Source: Bacteroidales bacterium
Lineage (GTDB): Bacteria > Bacteroidota > Bacteroidia > Bacteroidales > WCHB1-69
DNA: 15,101 nt
Assembly (NCBI GenBank): GCA_031257735.1
Contig: JAIROC010000546.1
Span: 1 to 15,101, forward strand
Direction: 5' to 3'
Positions 14,944-15,101 of the stretch are shown one piece after another. The notes under the pieces are model-generated. The model made no database searches, had not been told where the DNA came from, and saw only the letters and a program-made list of their open reading frames with translations. Positions within the stretch are counted from its first letter, which is position 1. Each line of letters begins with the position of its first letter. A program made the translations under genes and the position numbers.

Positions 14944-15000
14944 AGATTTTCCAAATCAAATGCTATGAGTCAAATAGAAAGTGGCTCAGTCGGAAAATCT
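14944..15000. repeat. Inverted repeat with inner stem after the terminator
   Basis: AGATTTTCC (14944-14952) is the exact reverse complement of GGAAAATCT (14992-15000). Inside lies TGAGTC (14966-14971) facing GGCTCA (14983-14988), with one G-T pair. It could be a second weak hairpin or a protein-binding site; nothing identifies it further. Confidence 0.4.
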
Positions 15001-15101
15001 GTGGGCTATGCGTAAATTTTTGTCAATCTGAATAAGAAGAAGTTGATGTCGACAACTCCTCTAAGGAAATGTTATGATATAATTTGACTAATCAAGAATA
15101 A

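Larger units (their letters stand above)
14649..15101. other. 453-base stretch without a convincing gene
   Basis: It holds the end of the tandem repeat, a strong plus-strand promoter (14682-14713), a hairpin terminator (14891-14940) and an inverted repeat (14944-15000). Only very short ORFs are present. The stretch may encode a small RNA, and it may contain the border of the cargo region. I see no recognisable gene or tRNA in 15001-15101. Confidence 0.6.

Noticed and set aside
14864..14968. 34-codon ORF beginning at 14864
   Set aside because: It translates straight through the 15-bp terminator stem, so it is unlikely to be expressed as a protein.
14965..15015. 16-codon ORF reading MSQIESGSVGKSVGYA, resembling a gene start
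   Set aside because: Too short and soon stopped; a gene remnant is possible but nothing supports it.
1..15101. CRISPR arrays, tRNA, rRNA or insertion sequences
   Set aside because: No regularly spaced repeats, cloverleaf genes, transposase genes or IS-type terminal repeats were seen on either strand.

Overview
The window looks like a piece of an integrated mobile element from a Bacteroidota (Bacteroidales-like) genome. The signs are a Bacteroidetes-type tyrosine recombinase, a pair of small helix-turn-helix (HTH) genes, a DUF3408-type protein and a MobA-type mobilisation protein of the Bacteroides conjugative-transposon kind. Promoters of the Bacteroidetes form TTTG-N20-TAnnTTTG are visible, and Shine-Dalgarno sequences are generally absent.

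Layout. 1-957 is the C-terminal part of a tyrosine recombinase cut by the window edge, followed by a hairpin terminator. 1033-1308 (minus) is a small cysteine-motif protein with its own promoter. 1598-2171 (minus) holds two overlapping excisionase-like HTH genes with a promoter upstream and a large nested dyad downstream. 2470-2874 (plus) is a DUF3408-like protein and 3077-3472 (plus) is MobA. The gap between those two is packed with hairpins, including a 38-nt near-palindrome, and is a candidate oriT or control region. No relaxase follows mobA. Instead a promoter at 3516 leads into a ten-kilobase defence operon.

Defence operon (3549-13310). The gene order is brxP (PAPS-reductase/ferredoxin protein), brxC (large P-loop ATPase), pglZ (alkaline-phosphatase-fold protein) and brxL (AAA+ protein). 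This is the gene set and order of a type 4 BREX phage-defence system, which has no PglX methyltransferase. The genes are tightly coupled: an 8-nt gap, a 4-nt ATGA overlap and a 4-nt TTGA overlap. BrxP belongs to the same superfamily as DndC. The likely self-marking chemistry is therefore sulfur-based (phosphorothioate) rather than methylation, with sulfur probably supplied by a host cysteine desulfurase, since none is encoded here.

A fifth gene (13326-14648) starts 15 nt after brxL. It encodes a Schlafen AlbA_2 / GHKL-ATPase-like / winged-helix protein, and its base composition looks richer in G+C than the AT-rich BREX genes, suggesting a separate origin. The last 450 bases hold no convincing gene. 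They contain a tandem repeat, a very good promoter, a strong intrinsic terminator and a further inverted repeat, and may encode a small RNA. All family assignments come from reading motifs in the sequence; no database search was run.
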